Shown: positions 42,908 through 52,364 of the stretch, piece by piece
How positions within the stretch are numbered: position 1 is the stretch's first letter
How the letters are laid out: every line of letters starts with the position of its first letter
Source of the DNA: Halomonas socia
GTDB lineage: Bacteria > Pseudomonadota > Gammaproteobacteria > Pseudomonadales > Halomonadaceae
Reading direction: 5' to 3'
Assembly: GCF_010977575.1 (NCBI RefSeq)
Contig: NZ_CP048812.1
Location: 2,294,001-2,358,000, forward strand
DNA: 64,000 bases
Translations under genes and position numbers: made by a program
Notes under the pieces: generated by a model
What the model saw: the letters and a program-made list of their open reading frames with translations, nothing else
The model's database searches: none
What the model was told of the DNA's origin: nothing

Positions 42908-43969
42908 ATGACCGATAACAACAGGCGCAATTTCCTCAAGAAAGCCGGGGTGGCCACCGCCGCCACGGTGGGTGCGGCTACCGTCGGCGCGCCATACGTG
43001 CATGCCCAGTCGAGCCCGATCCGCTGGCGCATGCAGACCTACGCCGGCCCGGCGCTGGCGGCCCACGTCATCAAGCCCTCCATCGACGCCTTCAACAAGG
43101 CTGCCAACGGCGAGATGGAGATCGAGCTCTACTACGCCGACCAGCTGGTGCCCACCGGCGAGCTATTCCGCGCCATGCAGCGTGGCACCATCGATGCGGT
43201 GCAGAGCGACGATGACTCGATCAACGCTCCGGTGGATGTCTCGGTGTTCGGCGGCTACTTCCCATTCGCCTCGCGCTACAGCCTCGACGTGCCGGCGCTG
43301 TTCCATCACTACGGCCTCAAGGAGATCTGGGAAGAGGCCTACGGCGAGGTGGACGGCGTGACCTGGCTCGGCTCCGGCTCCTGGGATCCTTGCAACTTCG
43401 TGACCCGCGAGCCGATCCGCAGTCTCGAGGACCTGCGCGGCAAGCGCATCTTTACCTTCCCCACCGCCGGGCGCTTCCTGAGCCGCTTCGGGGTGGTACC
43501 GGTGACCCTGCCATGGGAGGACATCGAAGTCGCCATGCAGACCCGCGAGCTGGACGGGATCGCCTGGGCCGGCATCACCGAGGCCTATACCGTGGGCTGG
43601 GCCGATGTCAGCAGCTACTACCTGACCAATAACATCTCCGGCGCCTGGGCAGGCTCCTACTTCGCCAACAGCGATCGCTGGAACGAGGTGCCCGAGCACC
43701 TGCAGACGCTGTTCAAGCTGTGCATGGATAATTCGCACTACTACCGGCAGCACTGGTATTGGTGGGGCGAGGCCCACTACCGCACCACCGGCGGCAAGCT
43801 CGAGCTCACTTCGATCCCCGAGGAGGAGTGGCAGACCCTGGAGGACGAGGCGCTGGCGTTCTGGGACGAGATCGCCGAGCAGAGCGAGCGTAGTGCCAAG
43901 GTTGTGCAGATCCTCAAGGATTATCGCCAGACCATGCAGCAGGCAGGGCCTCCCTATCGCTACAGTTGA
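42908..43969 (+). CDS. TRAP transporter substrate-binding protein, Tat-type signal
   Basis: This 353-residue DctP-type binding protein begins with a twin-arginine leader NRRNFLKKAGVATAATVGAA, so it may be exported folded. Family features are RWRMQTYAGPALAAHVIKPSIDAF and RGKRIFTFPTAGRFLSRFG, the latter in the ligand-arginine region. The tryptophan-rich part HYYRQHWYWWGEAHYR near residue 290 is unusual and could form an aromatic pocket for a cationic ligand; this is inference. GGGAG lies upstream of the ATG. A strong hairpin lies between it and the glutamine-synthetase-like gene. Confidence 0.92.
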   Translation: MTDNNRRNFLKKAGVATAATVGAATVGAPYVHAQSSPIRWRMQTYAGPALAAHVIKPSIDAFNKAANGEMEIELYYADQLVPTGELFRAMQRGTIDAVQSDDDSINAPVDVSVFGGYFPFASRYSLDVPALFHHYGLKEIWEEAYGEVDGVTWLGSGSWDPCNFVTREPIRSLEDLRGKRIFTFPTAGRFLSRFGVVPVTLPWEDIEVAMQTRELDGIAWAGITEAYTVGWADVSSYYLTNNISGAWAGSYFANSDRWNEVPEHLQTLFKLCMDNSHYYRQHWYWWGEAHYRTTGGKLELTSIPEEEWQTLEDEALAFWDEIAEQSERSAKVVQILKDYRQTMQQAGPPYRYS

Positions 43970-43978
43970 GGAACCTCA

Positions 43979-44003
43979 GGAGGCGGGCTACTGGCCCGCC
44001 TCC
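43979..44003 (+). terminator. Strong hairpin downstream of the TRAP binding-protein gene
   Basis: A perfect 10-base inverted repeat (GGAGGCGGGC and its complement) with a 5-base loop lies 10 bases beyond the stop of the binding-protein gene. No T run follows, so it may be a partial terminator or a 3' mRNA stabiliser rather than a full stop; either would raise binding protein over the downstream enzymes. Confidence 0.6.
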
Positions 44004-44045
44004 CGTATGCCCGTCAATGACCTTTGGCCAATTTAGGAAGCTGCC

Positions 44046-45425
44046 ATGAGTCAATTACTACCCCGCCACATCACCAGCGCCGACGAGGCCCGGCGCCTGG
44101 TTGAGGAGCGCGGCCTTACCCACGTCAAGGTCGGCATGTTCGACATGGACGGCGTGATGCTCGGCAAGTACATGCATCGCGACAAGTTCTTCCATGCGCT
44201 GGAGGAGGGCTTCGCGTTCTGCGACGTGGTGCTGGGCTGGGACAGCAAGGACGTGCTCTACGACAACGTCAAGTATACCGGCTGGCACACCGGCTACCCG
44301 GATGCCCAGCTGCGCATCGTCCCCGAGAGCTGCCGCGAGGTGCCGGCGGAGGGCGACATGCTGCTGTTTCTCACCGAGTTCAGCGGCGCCGCCGAGGCGA
44401 TCTGCCCGCGCGGGCTGCTGCGGCGGGTACTCGACCAGACCGGCGAGATGGGCTTCAGCGCCCACGGCTCGCTGGAGTACGAATTCTTCATGTTTCGCGA
44501 GACGCCGGAGTCGATTCGCGAAAAGGGCTTTCGCAACCTGACCCCGCTGACGCCGGACATGATGGGCTACTCGATGCTGAGAAGCTCGGTGCATGCCGAG
44601 CTCTACCATGAGCTGCTGGCGCTATCCGAGGCCATGGACTTTCCCATCGAGGGGCTGCATACCGAGACCGGCCCCGGGGTGCTCGAGGCCGCGATCGGCG
44701 TCGACGGCGCATTGGCCGCCGGCGACAAAGGCGCGCTGTTCAAGACCTTCACCAAGGTGTGGGCACAGCGTCGCGGCCTGATGGCCACCTTCATGGCCAA
44801 GTGGTCGCCGGACTACCCGGGCCAGAGCGGCCATATCCACCTCTCGCTGTGCCATGCCGACAGCGGCGAGGCGGCCTTCTTCGATGCCGACAAGCCCTAC
44901 TGCATGAGCGATATCCAGCGTCACTTCGTGGCCGGCCAGCAGCAGCTGATGCCCGAGTTCCTGGCCATGTTCGCGCCCACCATCAACAGCTATACGCGGC
45001 TGATTCCCGGCTTCTGGGCGCCCACCGACGCCACCTGGGGCGTCGAGAATCGCACCACCGCGCTGCGGGTGATCCCCGGCAGCGCCAAGTCCCAGCGCGT
45101 CGAATACCGCCTAGGCAGCGCCGATGCCAACCCCTACCTGGCGCTGGCCGCGGCCATCGGCGCGGGCCTGTACGGCATCCAGCAGCGCCTCGAGCCCGAC
45201 GAGCAGGTGCGCGGCAATGCCTACGAGCTCGACCACCCCGAGCACCAGGCGCTGCCGCGGACCCTGTGGGAGGCCGCCCAGCGGCTCAAGGCATCGCAGC
45301 CGGCGCGGGCGCTGTTCGGCGACGACTTCGTCGAGCACTTCGCGGCGACCCGCGAGTGGGAGGAGCGCGAATTCCGGCGCCACATAACCGATTGGGAGTT
45401 GGATCGTTACTTTGAAATTATTTAA
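44046..45425 (+). CDS. Glutamine-synthetase-family gamma-glutamyl-amine ligase
   Basis: This 459-residue enzyme has the glutamine synthetase catalytic domain (SLEYEFFMFRE metal ligands; TETGPGVLEAAI; GHIHLSLCH; NRTTALRVIPG; RVEYRLGSADANPYLALAA). Members of this branch (PuuA, IpuC, GlnA3/4 types) join glutamate to an amine using ATP, and are not for ammonium assimilation. Together with the alcohol and aldehyde dehydrogenases and the amidotransferase-type hydrolase downstream, the likely role is gamma-glutamylation of an imported amine or amino alcohol, an inference. GGAAGCTGCC context precedes the ATG. Confidence 0.9.
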   Translation: MSQLLPRHITSADEARRLVEERGLTHVKVGMFDMDGVMLGKYMHRDKFFHALEEGFAFCDVVLGWDSKDVLYDNVKYTGWHTGYPDAQLRIVPESCREVPAEGDMLLFLTEFSGAAEAICPRGLLRRVLDQTGEMGFSAHGSLEYEFFMFRETPESIREKGFRNLTPLTPDMMGYSMLRSSVHAELYHELLALSEAMDFPIEGLHTETGPGVLEAAIGVDGALAAGDKGALFKTFTKVWAQRRGLMATFMAKWSPDYPGQSGHIHLSLCHADSGEAAFFDADKPYCMSDIQRHFVAGQQQLMPEFLAMFAPTINSYTRLIPGFWAPTDATWGVENRTTALRVIPGSAKSQRVEYRLGSADANPYLALAAAIGAGLYGIQQRLEPDEQVRGNAYELDHPEHQALPRTLWEAAQRLKASQPARALFGDDFVEHFAATREWEEREFRRHITDWELDRYFEII

Positions 45426-45614
45426 GCGCCAAGCGCCAAGCGGCGCCGGGGGCAGGCAAGAGCGAAGCTAATTCTTCAGGGAAGAAGAATGGAGCGCCCA
45501 GGGATGGGTTTACAGCGTCTGCGCGGTGGCCTGTCGCCGGGGTAGCCGCGGGCCGAGTGCCGGATAGAAGCGAACCGAGCCTTGTCATTCGTTACAGGAA
45601 GGAAAGAGAAGCGT

Positions 45615-47000
45615 ATGGCCATACAGAAAACGATATCCCCCGTCGACGGCACGGTCTACGTCGAGCGGGAGCTGGCCGATCCGGCGCAGATCGAGGCCAC
45701 GCTGTCGCGGGCGGCCAGCGCCCAGCGCAGCTGGTGCGCAGTGCCGATCGCCGAGCGCGGTCGGCTGTGTTCGGCGATGGTCGATGCCTTCGTCGCCCGG
45801 CGCGATGAGCTCGCCACTGAGCTGACCTGGCAGATGGGCCGTCCGATCGCCGCCGCCGGTGGTGAAATCGGCGGCTTCGAGGAGCGCGCCAGGGGCATGA
45901 TCGGCCTAGCCGAGGCGGCGCTGGCGCCGCTCCACCTGCCCGACAAGCCGGGCTTTACCCGCTATATCACCCGCGAGCCGCTGGGCGTGTCATTCATCGT
46001 CGCGCCGTGGAATTTTCCGTACATGACCGCGGTGAACGCCATTGTGCCAGCGATCATGGCCGGCAATACGGTGATCCTCAAGCACTCCGCCCAGACCCCG
46101 CTGTGCGCCGAACGTATCCAGCAGGCCTTCGATGCGGCGGGTCTGCCCGAGGGGGTGTTCCAGCATCTGCACCTGTCGCATGACGCTACCGAACAGCTGG
46201 TCCGCGACCGGCGCATCGATCACGTCTCCTTCACCGGCTCGGTGGCCGGTGGCGCGATGGTCGAGCGCAACGCGGCGGGACGCTTCATCGCCACCGGCCT
46301 GGAGCTAGGCGGCAAGGATCCGGCCTATATTCGTGGCGACGTGGACCTCGATGCCGCGGTGGAAGGGGTGATGGACGGCGCCTTCTTCAACTCTGGGCAG
46401 AGCTGCTGCGGCATCGAGCGCATCTACGTCGACCAGGCAATCTTCGACGCCTTCGTCGAGCGCGCGGTGGCCTGGGTCAAGCAGCTGCGGCTCGGCAACC
46501 CCGGCGACCCGGCCACCACCCTCGGCCCGCTGGTGCGCCCGGCGGCGGCGGACTTCGTGCGCGGCCAGATCGAGGAGGCGGTGAGCGCCGGGGCGCGGGC
46601 CTGGATCGACCCCGGCGACTATCCGCTGTCGGTGCCGGGCAGCGCCTACCTGGCGCCGCAGCTTCTCACCGGGGTCAATCACTCGATGCGGGTGATGAGC
46701 GAAGAGAGCTTCGGGCCGGTGGTGGGTATCATGCCGGTGGCCAGCGACGACGAGGCCGTGGCGCTGATGAACGACAGCGCCTTCGGGCTTACCGCCGCGG
46801 TCTTCACTCGCGACATGGCGGCCGGCGAGCGGCTGGCTCAGCGCCTCGAGGCGGGTACGGTATTCACCAATCGCTGCGACTACCTCGACCCCGAGCTGGC
46901 CTGGACCGGCGTCAAGCAGTCGGGGCGTGGCTGCTCGCTGTCGCGGCTAGGGTACGAGACACTGACCCGGCCCAAGTCTTTCCACCTCAAGCACGCCTAG
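45615..47000 (+). CDS. Aldehyde dehydrogenase
   Basis: This 461-residue NAD(P)-dependent aldehyde dehydrogenase has the general-base Glu in TGLELGGKDPAYI, the catalytic Cys in FFNSGQSCCGIERIYV, and cofactor-binding stretches VAPWNFPYMTAVNAIVPAIMAGNTVILKHSAQTP and FTGSVAGGAMVE. It would oxidise the gamma-glutamylated aldehyde made by the neighbouring alcohol dehydrogenase. The start MAIQKTIS has GGAAGGAAAGAG upstream and follows a 189-base gap that holds no gene. The next gene is 9 bases away. Confidence 0.93.
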   Translation: MAIQKTISPVDGTVYVERELADPAQIEATLSRAASAQRSWCAVPIAERGRLCSAMVDAFVARRDELATELTWQMGRPIAAAGGEIGGFEERARGMIGLAEAALAPLHLPDKPGFTRYITREPLGVSFIVAPWNFPYMTAVNAIVPAIMAGNTVILKHSAQTPLCAERIQQAFDAAGLPEGVFQHLHLSHDATEQLVRDRRIDHVSFTGSVAGGAMVERNAAGRFIATGLELGGKDPAYIRGDVDLDAAVEGVMDGAFFNSGQSCCGIERIYVDQAIFDAFVERAVAWVKQLRLGNPGDPATTLGPLVRPAAADFVRGQIEEAVSAGARAWIDPGDYPLSVPGSAYLAPQLLTGVNHSMRVMSEESFGPVVGIMPVASDDEAVALMNDSAFGLTAAVFTRDMAAGERLAQRLEAGTVFTNRCDYLDPELAWTGVKQSGRGCSLSRLGYETLTRPKSFHLKHA

Positions 47001-47009
47001 GAGTTGACA

Positions 47010-48191
47010 ATGAGCCAGGATATGAGCCAGTTCAGCATGGGCTGGAACTACCCGTCCAACATACTCACCGGGGTGGGGCGTATCGGTGAACTGCCTGCGG
47101 TTTGCCAGGCGCTGGGGATGAAGGCGCCGCTGCTGATCACCGACCCCGGGCTCGCTAACCTGCCGATGGTGCGCGACATCGTGCTGGCCTGCCATGACAG
47201 CGGCCTGGGCATCGCCGTGTTCAGCGAGATCAAGGGCAACCCCACCGGCAAGAACGTGCTCGACGGCATGGCCGCCTTCCGCGACGGCGGCCACGATGGG
47301 GTGATAGCCTTCGGCGGCGGCTCGGGTCTCGACGCCGCCAAGGCGGTGGCGCTGATGGCCAACCAGCGCGAGGGGCTATCGCTGTGGTCGCTGGAGGATG
47401 TCGGCGACAACTGGAAGAATGCCGACGCTGACGCCATCGCGCCCATCGTGGCGGTGCCGACCACCGCAGGTACCGGCTCGGAGGTGGGCCGCGCCTCGGT
47501 GATCACCGATGAGGTCGAGCACGTCAAGCGCATCATCTTCCATCCCGGCATGGTGCCGGCCACGGTGATCCTCGACCCCGAGCTGACCGCCGGCCTGCCG
47601 CCCACGCTCACCGCCGCCACCGGCATGGATGCGCTGTCCCACTGCCTGGAGGCATGGTGCTCGCCACTCTACCATCCCATGGCCGAGGGCATCGCCGTGG
47701 AGGGCATGCGCCGGGTCTGCCAGTATCTGCCGCGGGCCTACGTCGACGGCAGCGACCTCGAGGCGCGCATGAACATGCTGGTCGCCTCGAGCATGGGCGC
47801 CACCGCTTTCCAGCGCGGCCTGGGCGCCATGCACGCCCTGGCGCATCCGCTGGGGGCGCTGTATGACGCCCACCACGGGACCCTCAATGCGATCCTGATG
47901 CCCTATGTGCTGCGCGCCAATCAGCAGGCGATCGGCGAGCCGATGGTACGCCTGGGGCGCTACCTCGACCTGCGCCAGCCGGGCACCGCAGCGGTGATCG
48001 ACTGGGTGCTGGAGCTGCGCGAGCGGCTGGCGGTTCCGCATACCCTGGCAGCGCTCAAGATCGATACCCAGCAGGCCGACAAGGTCGGGCAGATGGCGGT
48101 GGCCGACCCCTCGTCGGGCACCAACCCGATCGCCTTCGACGCCAATCAGTATCGCGACATCTTCGTCGCGGCGGTGGAGGGGCGTCTTTGA
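47010..48191 (+). CDS. Iron-containing alcohol dehydrogenase
   Basis: This 393-residue group III dehydrogenase has the nucleotide loop FGGGSGLDAAKAVALM, the metal ligands in DPELTAGLPPTLTAATGMDALSHCLEAW (Asp and His) and LAHPLGALYDAHHGTLNAILMPYV (two His). It would convert an alcohol to an aldehyde, here perhaps the hydroxyl end of a gamma-glutamylated amino alcohol. The ATG at 47010 (TAGGAG 6 bases upstream) is preferred over the TTG at 47004. It overlaps nothing; the glutamine amidotransferase follows after 61 bases. Confidence 0.92.
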   Translation: MSQDMSQFSMGWNYPSNILTGVGRIGELPAVCQALGMKAPLLITDPGLANLPMVRDIVLACHDSGLGIAVFSEIKGNPTGKNVLDGMAAFRDGGHDGVIAFGGGSGLDAAKAVALMANQREGLSLWSLEDVGDNWKNADADAIAPIVAVPTTAGTGSEVGRASVITDEVEHVKRIIFHPGMVPATVILDPELTAGLPPTLTAATGMDALSHCLEAWCSPLYHPMAEGIAVEGMRRVCQYLPRAYVDGSDLEARMNMLVASSMGATAFQRGLGAMHALAHPLGALYDAHHGTLNAILMPYVLRANQQAIGEPMVRLGRYLDLRQPGTAAVIDWVLELRERLAVPHTLAALKIDTQQADKVGQMAVADPSSGTNPIAFDANQYRDIFVAAVEGRL

Positions 48192-48252
48192 GCGAGAGCT
48201 GCCAACCGTGGCGGAAAATGTGGAGCCAGACTTGGAAAGAGGAGGCCGGGCC

Positions 48253-48960
48253 ATGCGCATAGGGCTGCTGCAGTGTGACGATGTGGCGCCGGAGTTGATC
48301 GCGACTCACGGCAATTACCCGGCGATGTTCGAGGCGCTGTTCAAGCGCGTCGACCCGAGCCTCGAGTTTCGCGTCTGGCGCTGCCTCGACGGCGAGATTC
48401 CCGACGACGTCGAGACCGCCGATGCCTGGCTGACCACCGGCTCCAAGTTCGGTGTCAACGACGGCCTGGCGTGGGTCGAGTCGCTGTGCGAGTTCGTGCG
48501 CGAGCTGTGGGACGCCGGCAAGCCGCTGGTCGGGGTGTGCTTCGGCCATCAGTTGATTGCCAAGGCGCTGGGCGGTGAGGTGGTCAAGAGCCCGCGAGGC
48601 TGGGGGGTGGGCATGTCGTTCAACTGCGTCAACACGCGAACCGAGTGGATGCAGCCGTGGCAGCCCAATCTCGACCTGCTGGTCAGCCACCAGGACCAGG
48701 TCGAACGCCTGCCGCCGGAAGCGCGGGTGCTGGCCGGCAGCGATTTCTGCCCCTACTACCTGATGCAGGTCGGCGAGCACTTTCTCGGCGTGCAGGGGCA
48801 CCCGGAGTTTGCCAAGCCCTATTCTCATGACCTGATGCAGCTGCGCCGTGAGCTGGTCGGCGAGGCGCGGGTCGACGAGGGGCTCGACTCGCTGGACGCC
48901 CCGCTGAATGCCGAGCTGACGGTGCGCTGGATATTGAACTTCATGCAGCAGGCTCGCTAG
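48253..48960 (+). CDS. Class I glutamine amidotransferase, probable gamma-glutamyl hydrolase
   Basis: This 235-residue stand-alone GATase has the nucleophile elbow VGVCFGHQLIAKALGG (Cys-His) and the catalytic pair in VQGHPEFAK. It resembles PuuD/YfeJ-type amidotransferases which hydrolyse gamma-glutamyl bonds. Within this cluster it would free glutamate and the oxidised acid product at the end of the pathway. The start MRIGLLQ has AGAGGAGG 7 bases upstream; a GTG at 48208 is an alternative. An antiporter gene begins 10 bases after the stop. Confidence 0.9.
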   Translation: MRIGLLQCDDVAPELIATHGNYPAMFEALFKRVDPSLEFRVWRCLDGEIPDDVETADAWLTTGSKFGVNDGLAWVESLCEFVRELWDAGKPLVGVCFGHQLIAKALGGEVVKSPRGWGVGMSFNCVNTRTEWMQPWQPNLDLLVSHQDQVERLPPEARVLAGSDFCPYYLMQVGEHFLGVQGHPEFAKPYSHDLMQLRRELVGEARVDEGLDSLDAPLNAELTVRWILNFMQQAR

Positions 48961-48969
48961 AGTCAAGGT

Positions 48970-50169
48970 ATGACCACGAGCGAATCCTGGCAGTGGCCGA
49001 TGGCCGAGCTCGGCACGGCGTCGGCCAACCTGATCCTGCTGGGTGTGATCCTGGGCGTCAGCATCTGTGTCGATGCGCTGGCCAGGCGTCTGCGTCTGCC
49101 GCGCATTTCGCTGCTGGTGTTGGTCGGTGTGGGCCTGGCGCTGGTTCAGCAGCTGCTGCTGGGCCGCGACGGCAGTGCGCCGCTGGGTGCGATGAGCGAG
49201 CCGCTGATCCACCTGGCGCTGGTGCTGGTCTCCTTCCTGCTCGGCGGCGAGCTGACCCTGGTGCGCCTGCGCCGCAACGGCTGGCTGCTGGTGGTGATCT
49301 CGCTTTTCATCGTATTGAGCGGCGCCCTGCTGGTCGGCGTGGGGCTGTGGCTGCTGGGCTTCCCGCTGGTGGTAGTGGTCGCCCTGGCCGCTATCTCGGT
49401 GGCCACCGAGCCGGCCGAGATCAGCGAGGAAGTCTATGCGCGCGGCGATGATCGGCTGCGCGCGCGGCTGCTGATGGGCATGGTCGCCATCGACGATGCC
49501 TGGGGCATCCTGCTGTTCGGCCTGGCCATGGCGCTGCTCGGCTGGCAGCTTACTGGCGATGGCAGCCTGGCGCTGGCCTATGCCGGCTGGGAACTGGGTG
49601 GTGCGCTGGCGCTGGGCGCTGCCATCGGTCTGCCGGCGGCCTGGCTCACCGGGCGCCTGCGGCCAGGGGAGCCGACTCAGGTCGAGGCGTTTGCGCTGAT
49701 CCTGCTGCTGACTGGTTTCTCGACCTGGTTCGAGGTATCGGGGCTGCTGGCGGCGATGTTTGCCGGCGCCCTGGTGGCCAATCTTTCCTCACACCACACC
49801 CGCTCGTTTCGCCAGGTCGAGCATATCGAGTGGCCGTTTCTGGTGTTCTTCTTCGTGCTCTCCGGGGCCCACGTCGACCTCAGTTATATGGGGGCGGCGC
49901 TGTGGCTGACGCTGGCCTATATCGCGCTGCGTCTGGCCGGGCGTTTCCTGGGCGGAGCGCTGGGCGTGCAACTGGTCGGGCGAGGGGGCGAGCTGCCGCG
50001 GGATATCGGCCTGGCGCTGACGCCCCAGGCCGGTATCGCCATGGGCATGGCGCTGCTGGTGGTCGAGCGATTTCCCGAGTACCGCTCACTGCTGCTCTCG
50101 GCGGTGGTGGCCTCCACCGTGGTCTTCGAAGTGATCGGCCCGTTCCTGATTCGCCGCGTGCTGCGCTAG
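48970..50169 (+). CDS. Cation:proton antiporter (CPA family)
   Basis: This 399-residue protein has about 12 membrane helices and CPA-type motifs: VSICVDALARRLRLPRISLLVLVGVGL, SVATEPAEISEEVYARGDDRLRARLLMGMVAIDDAWGILLF with the Asp pair IDDAW expected of the ion site, and TPQAGIAMGMALLVVE. It would exchange sodium or potassium for protons. It has no C-terminal TrkA-N domain. It starts 10 bases after the amidotransferase gene and may be co-transcribed, though a functional tie is unclear. It is convergent with the metal ATPase, stop codons overlapping. Confidence 0.9.
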   Translation: MTTSESWQWPMAELGTASANLILLGVILGVSICVDALARRLRLPRISLLVLVGVGLALVQQLLLGRDGSAPLGAMSEPLIHLALVLVSFLLGGELTLVRLRRNGWLLVVISLFIVLSGALLVGVGLWLLGFPLVVVVALAAISVATEPAEISEEVYARGDDRLRARLLMGMVAIDDAWGILLFGLAMALLGWQLTGDGSLALAYAGWELGGALALGAAIGLPAAWLTGRLRPGEPTQVEAFALILLLTGFSTWFEVSGLLAAMFAGALVANLSSHHTRSFRQVEHIEWPFLVFFFVLSGAHVDLSYMGAALWLTLAYIALRLAGRFLGGALGVQLVGRGGELPRDIGLALTPQAGIAMGMALLVVERFPEYRSLLLSAVVASTVVFEVIGPFLIRRVLR

Positions 50170-52364
50170 CGGTGATCTCGGTTCACTCGCAGCAGGCGCA
50201 GACCATTGGCCACCACGATCAGGCTGGCCCCCATATCGGCGAACACCGCCATCCACAGGGTGGCATGCCCCGAGAAGGCGAGCGCCATGAATAGCGCCTT
50301 GAGGCCCAGGGCGATGGCGATGTTCTGTAACAGTACCGAGCGCGTGCGCCGCGATAGGCGCAGGAAGTCGGCGAGCCGGCGCGGGTCGTCATCCATCAGG
50401 GCGACGTCGGCGGTCTCGATGGCAGCGTCGCTACCCAGCGCGCCCATGGCGAAGCCGATATCGGCGCGGGCCAGTGCCGGGGCGTCGTTGATGCCGTCGC
50501 CCACCATGCCCACCGGGCCTTGCCGAGCGCGGGCCTCGATCATCGCCAGCTTGTCCTCCGGCAGCAGCGAGCCGTGGGCTTCGTCGATGCCGGCCAGGGC
50601 TGCCACGGCAGCGACGCTCGCCGGGTTGTCCCCGCTCAGCATCAGCGTGGTCACGCCCAGGCGATGGAGTGCCTCGATGGCGTCACGGCTCTCCTCGCGC
50701 AGCGGGTCGCCGACGGCGAACAGCGCCAGGGGCCGGTTCTCCTCGCCGAGGATCACCAGGGTCTCGCCGCGGGCTTCATGCTCGGCCAGGTGGGACTCGA
50801 ACGCGTCGTCCACCGTCGCGAACTGCTGCATCAGCCGACGGTTGCCAAGCCAGACGCGGCCCCCGGCCTGGCATGCGGTCACGCCGCGGCCGGGCAGTTC
50901 CTGCACGTCACTCACGTCCAGCGGCGTGACGCCCTCCGCCTCGGCGGCGCGGGCCAATGCCGCTGCTACCGGGTGCGAGGAGCGAACGGCGAGCCCCGAT
51001 GCCAGGGCCCGCAGCCCGGCCCGCGCCGGCTCGTCCAGTGTCGGGTCGAGGGAGTGCCAGCTGCGCTGCGAGGGGCGGCCCTGGGTGAGGGTGCCGGTCT
51101 TGTCGAAGGCCAGCGTGGCCAGCCGATGGCCCTGTTCGAGCACGTTGCCGCCCTTGATCAGGATGCCCGAGCGTGCGGCGGCGGCCAGGCCGCTGACGAT
51201 GGTTACCGGGGTGGAGATCACCAGCGCGCAGGGGCAGGCGATCACCAGCAATACCAGAGCCCGGTAGATGCCCTCCAGCCAGGCTACCCCCAACAGCAGT
51301 GGCAAGAGGAGTGCCGTAAGCAGTGCGATGGCGAAGATCGTGGGGGTATAGACGGTGGCGAAGCGATCGATGAAGCGTTGGGTGGGGGCGCGGCTGGCCT
51401 GGGCCTGCTCGACGGTATGGATGATGCGGGCCAGGGTAGTGTCGCTCGCCACCCGGCTGGTGCGATAGAGGAACTCGCTGCCTTGGTTGATGCTGCCGGC
51501 GAATACGTCATCCCCTGGTGCCTTGTCCACCGGCAGGCTCTCGCCAGTGATGGGGGATTCGTCCAGCGCTGGCTGGCCCTCTGTCACCTTGCCATCGAGT
51601 GCCAGGCGTTCACCGGGACGCACACGTACCAGGCTCTCGATGGCGATATCGCTGGCTGGCGTGCTGAGGAAGGTACCGTCGGGCTGGTACACGCTGGCGC
51701 TCTCCGGTGCCAGCGAGAGCAGTTCGCGGATGGCGTTGCGGGCCCGGCCCAGCGAGCGAGCCTCGATGCGCTCGGCCAGGGTGAACAGCACCAGTACCAT
51801 GGCCGCCTCGGCCCACTGGCCGATCAGCAGGGCGCCTGTCACCGCCACGCTCATCAGCGCATTGATGTTGAGGGTGCGATGGCGCAGGGCGATAAAGCCC
51901 TTCTTCCAGGTCGGCAGGCCGACCAGGGCGATGGCCGTGAGTGCCAGCGCGGCGGCCAGCCAGGGCTCGGCCAGCACCAGCCAGTGGCTGGCCTCGGCGG
52001 CCAGGGCAAGCATGGCCGCCACGCCGAGCTTCCACCAAGGCTCCTCGTTGCCGGCTGTCGGTGCCGTGCGTTGGGTCGGGTCATCGCGTTCGGCGGTCAT
52101 GCCGGTGGCGGCGACCCGGCGCCGGATGGCCTCTTCCCCGATACCGGTGTGGTGCACGGTGAGCCTGCGCCCGATCAGATCGAAGTCGAGTTGTTCGATG
52201 CCCGGCATGTCCTCCAGTGCCCGGCGCAGCAGTGTCTCTTCGGTGGGGCAGTCCATCGCCTCGATATACAGTTGCAGCGACTGTGTGCCGGGGGGAGGGG
52301 CGTTTCTCTCCGGCGCGGCATGGCGTGCGTCGGGGGCGCTCGAACAGCAGGATCGTTCGCTCAT
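50166..52364 (-). CDS. Heavy-metal P-type ATPase (Cd2+/Zn2+/Pb2+ exporting)
   Basis: This 732-residue P1B-type ATPase expels soft divalent metals. A Cys-rich leader ERSCCSSAP replaces the usual start, then an HMA-like domain (MDCPTEETLLRRALEDM), eight membrane helices, the phosphatase loop ITGESLPVDK, the ion-site CPC in IACPCALVIS, phosphorylation motif DKTGTLTQG and hinge VGDGINDAPALARADIG. The CPC and the DKxxD/N-type late helix region fit the ZntA/CadA group rather than the copper group. MSERSCC was chosen with GGAGT upstream. It is divergent from the CadR-type gene. Confidence 0.92.
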   Translation of the reverse strand: MSERSCCSSAPDARHAAPERNAPPPGTQSLQLYIEAMDCPTEETLLRRALEDMPGIEQLDFDLIGRRLTVHHTGIGEEAIRRRVAATGMTAERDDPTQRTAPTAGNEEPWWKLGVAAMLALAAEASHWLVLAEPWLAAALALTAIALVGLPTWKKGFIALRHRTLNINALMSVAVTGALLIGQWAEAAMVLVLFTLAERIEARSLGRARNAIRELLSLAPESASVYQPDGTFLSTPASDIAIESLVRVRPGERLALDGKVTEGQPALDESPITGESLPVDKAPGDDVFAGSINQGSEFLYRTSRVASDTTLARIIHTVEQAQASRAPTQRFIDRFATVYTPTIFAIALLTALLLPLLLGVAWLEGIYRALVLLVIACPCALVISTPVTIVSGLAAAARSGILIKGGNVLEQGHRLATLAFDKTGTLTQGRPSQRSWHSLDPTLDEPARAGLRALASGLAVRSSHPVAAALARAAEAEGVTPLDVSDVQELPGRGVTACQAGGRVWLGNRRLMQQFATVDDAFESHLAEHEARGETLVILGEENRPLALFAVGDPLREESRDAIEALHRLGVTTLMLSGDNPASVAAVAALAGIDEAHGSLLPEDKLAMIEARARQGPVGMVGDGINDAPALARADIGFAMGALGSDAAIETADVALMDDDPRRLADFLRLSRRTRSVLLQNIAIALGLKALFMALAFSGHATLWMAVFADMGASLIVVANGLRLLRVNRDHR

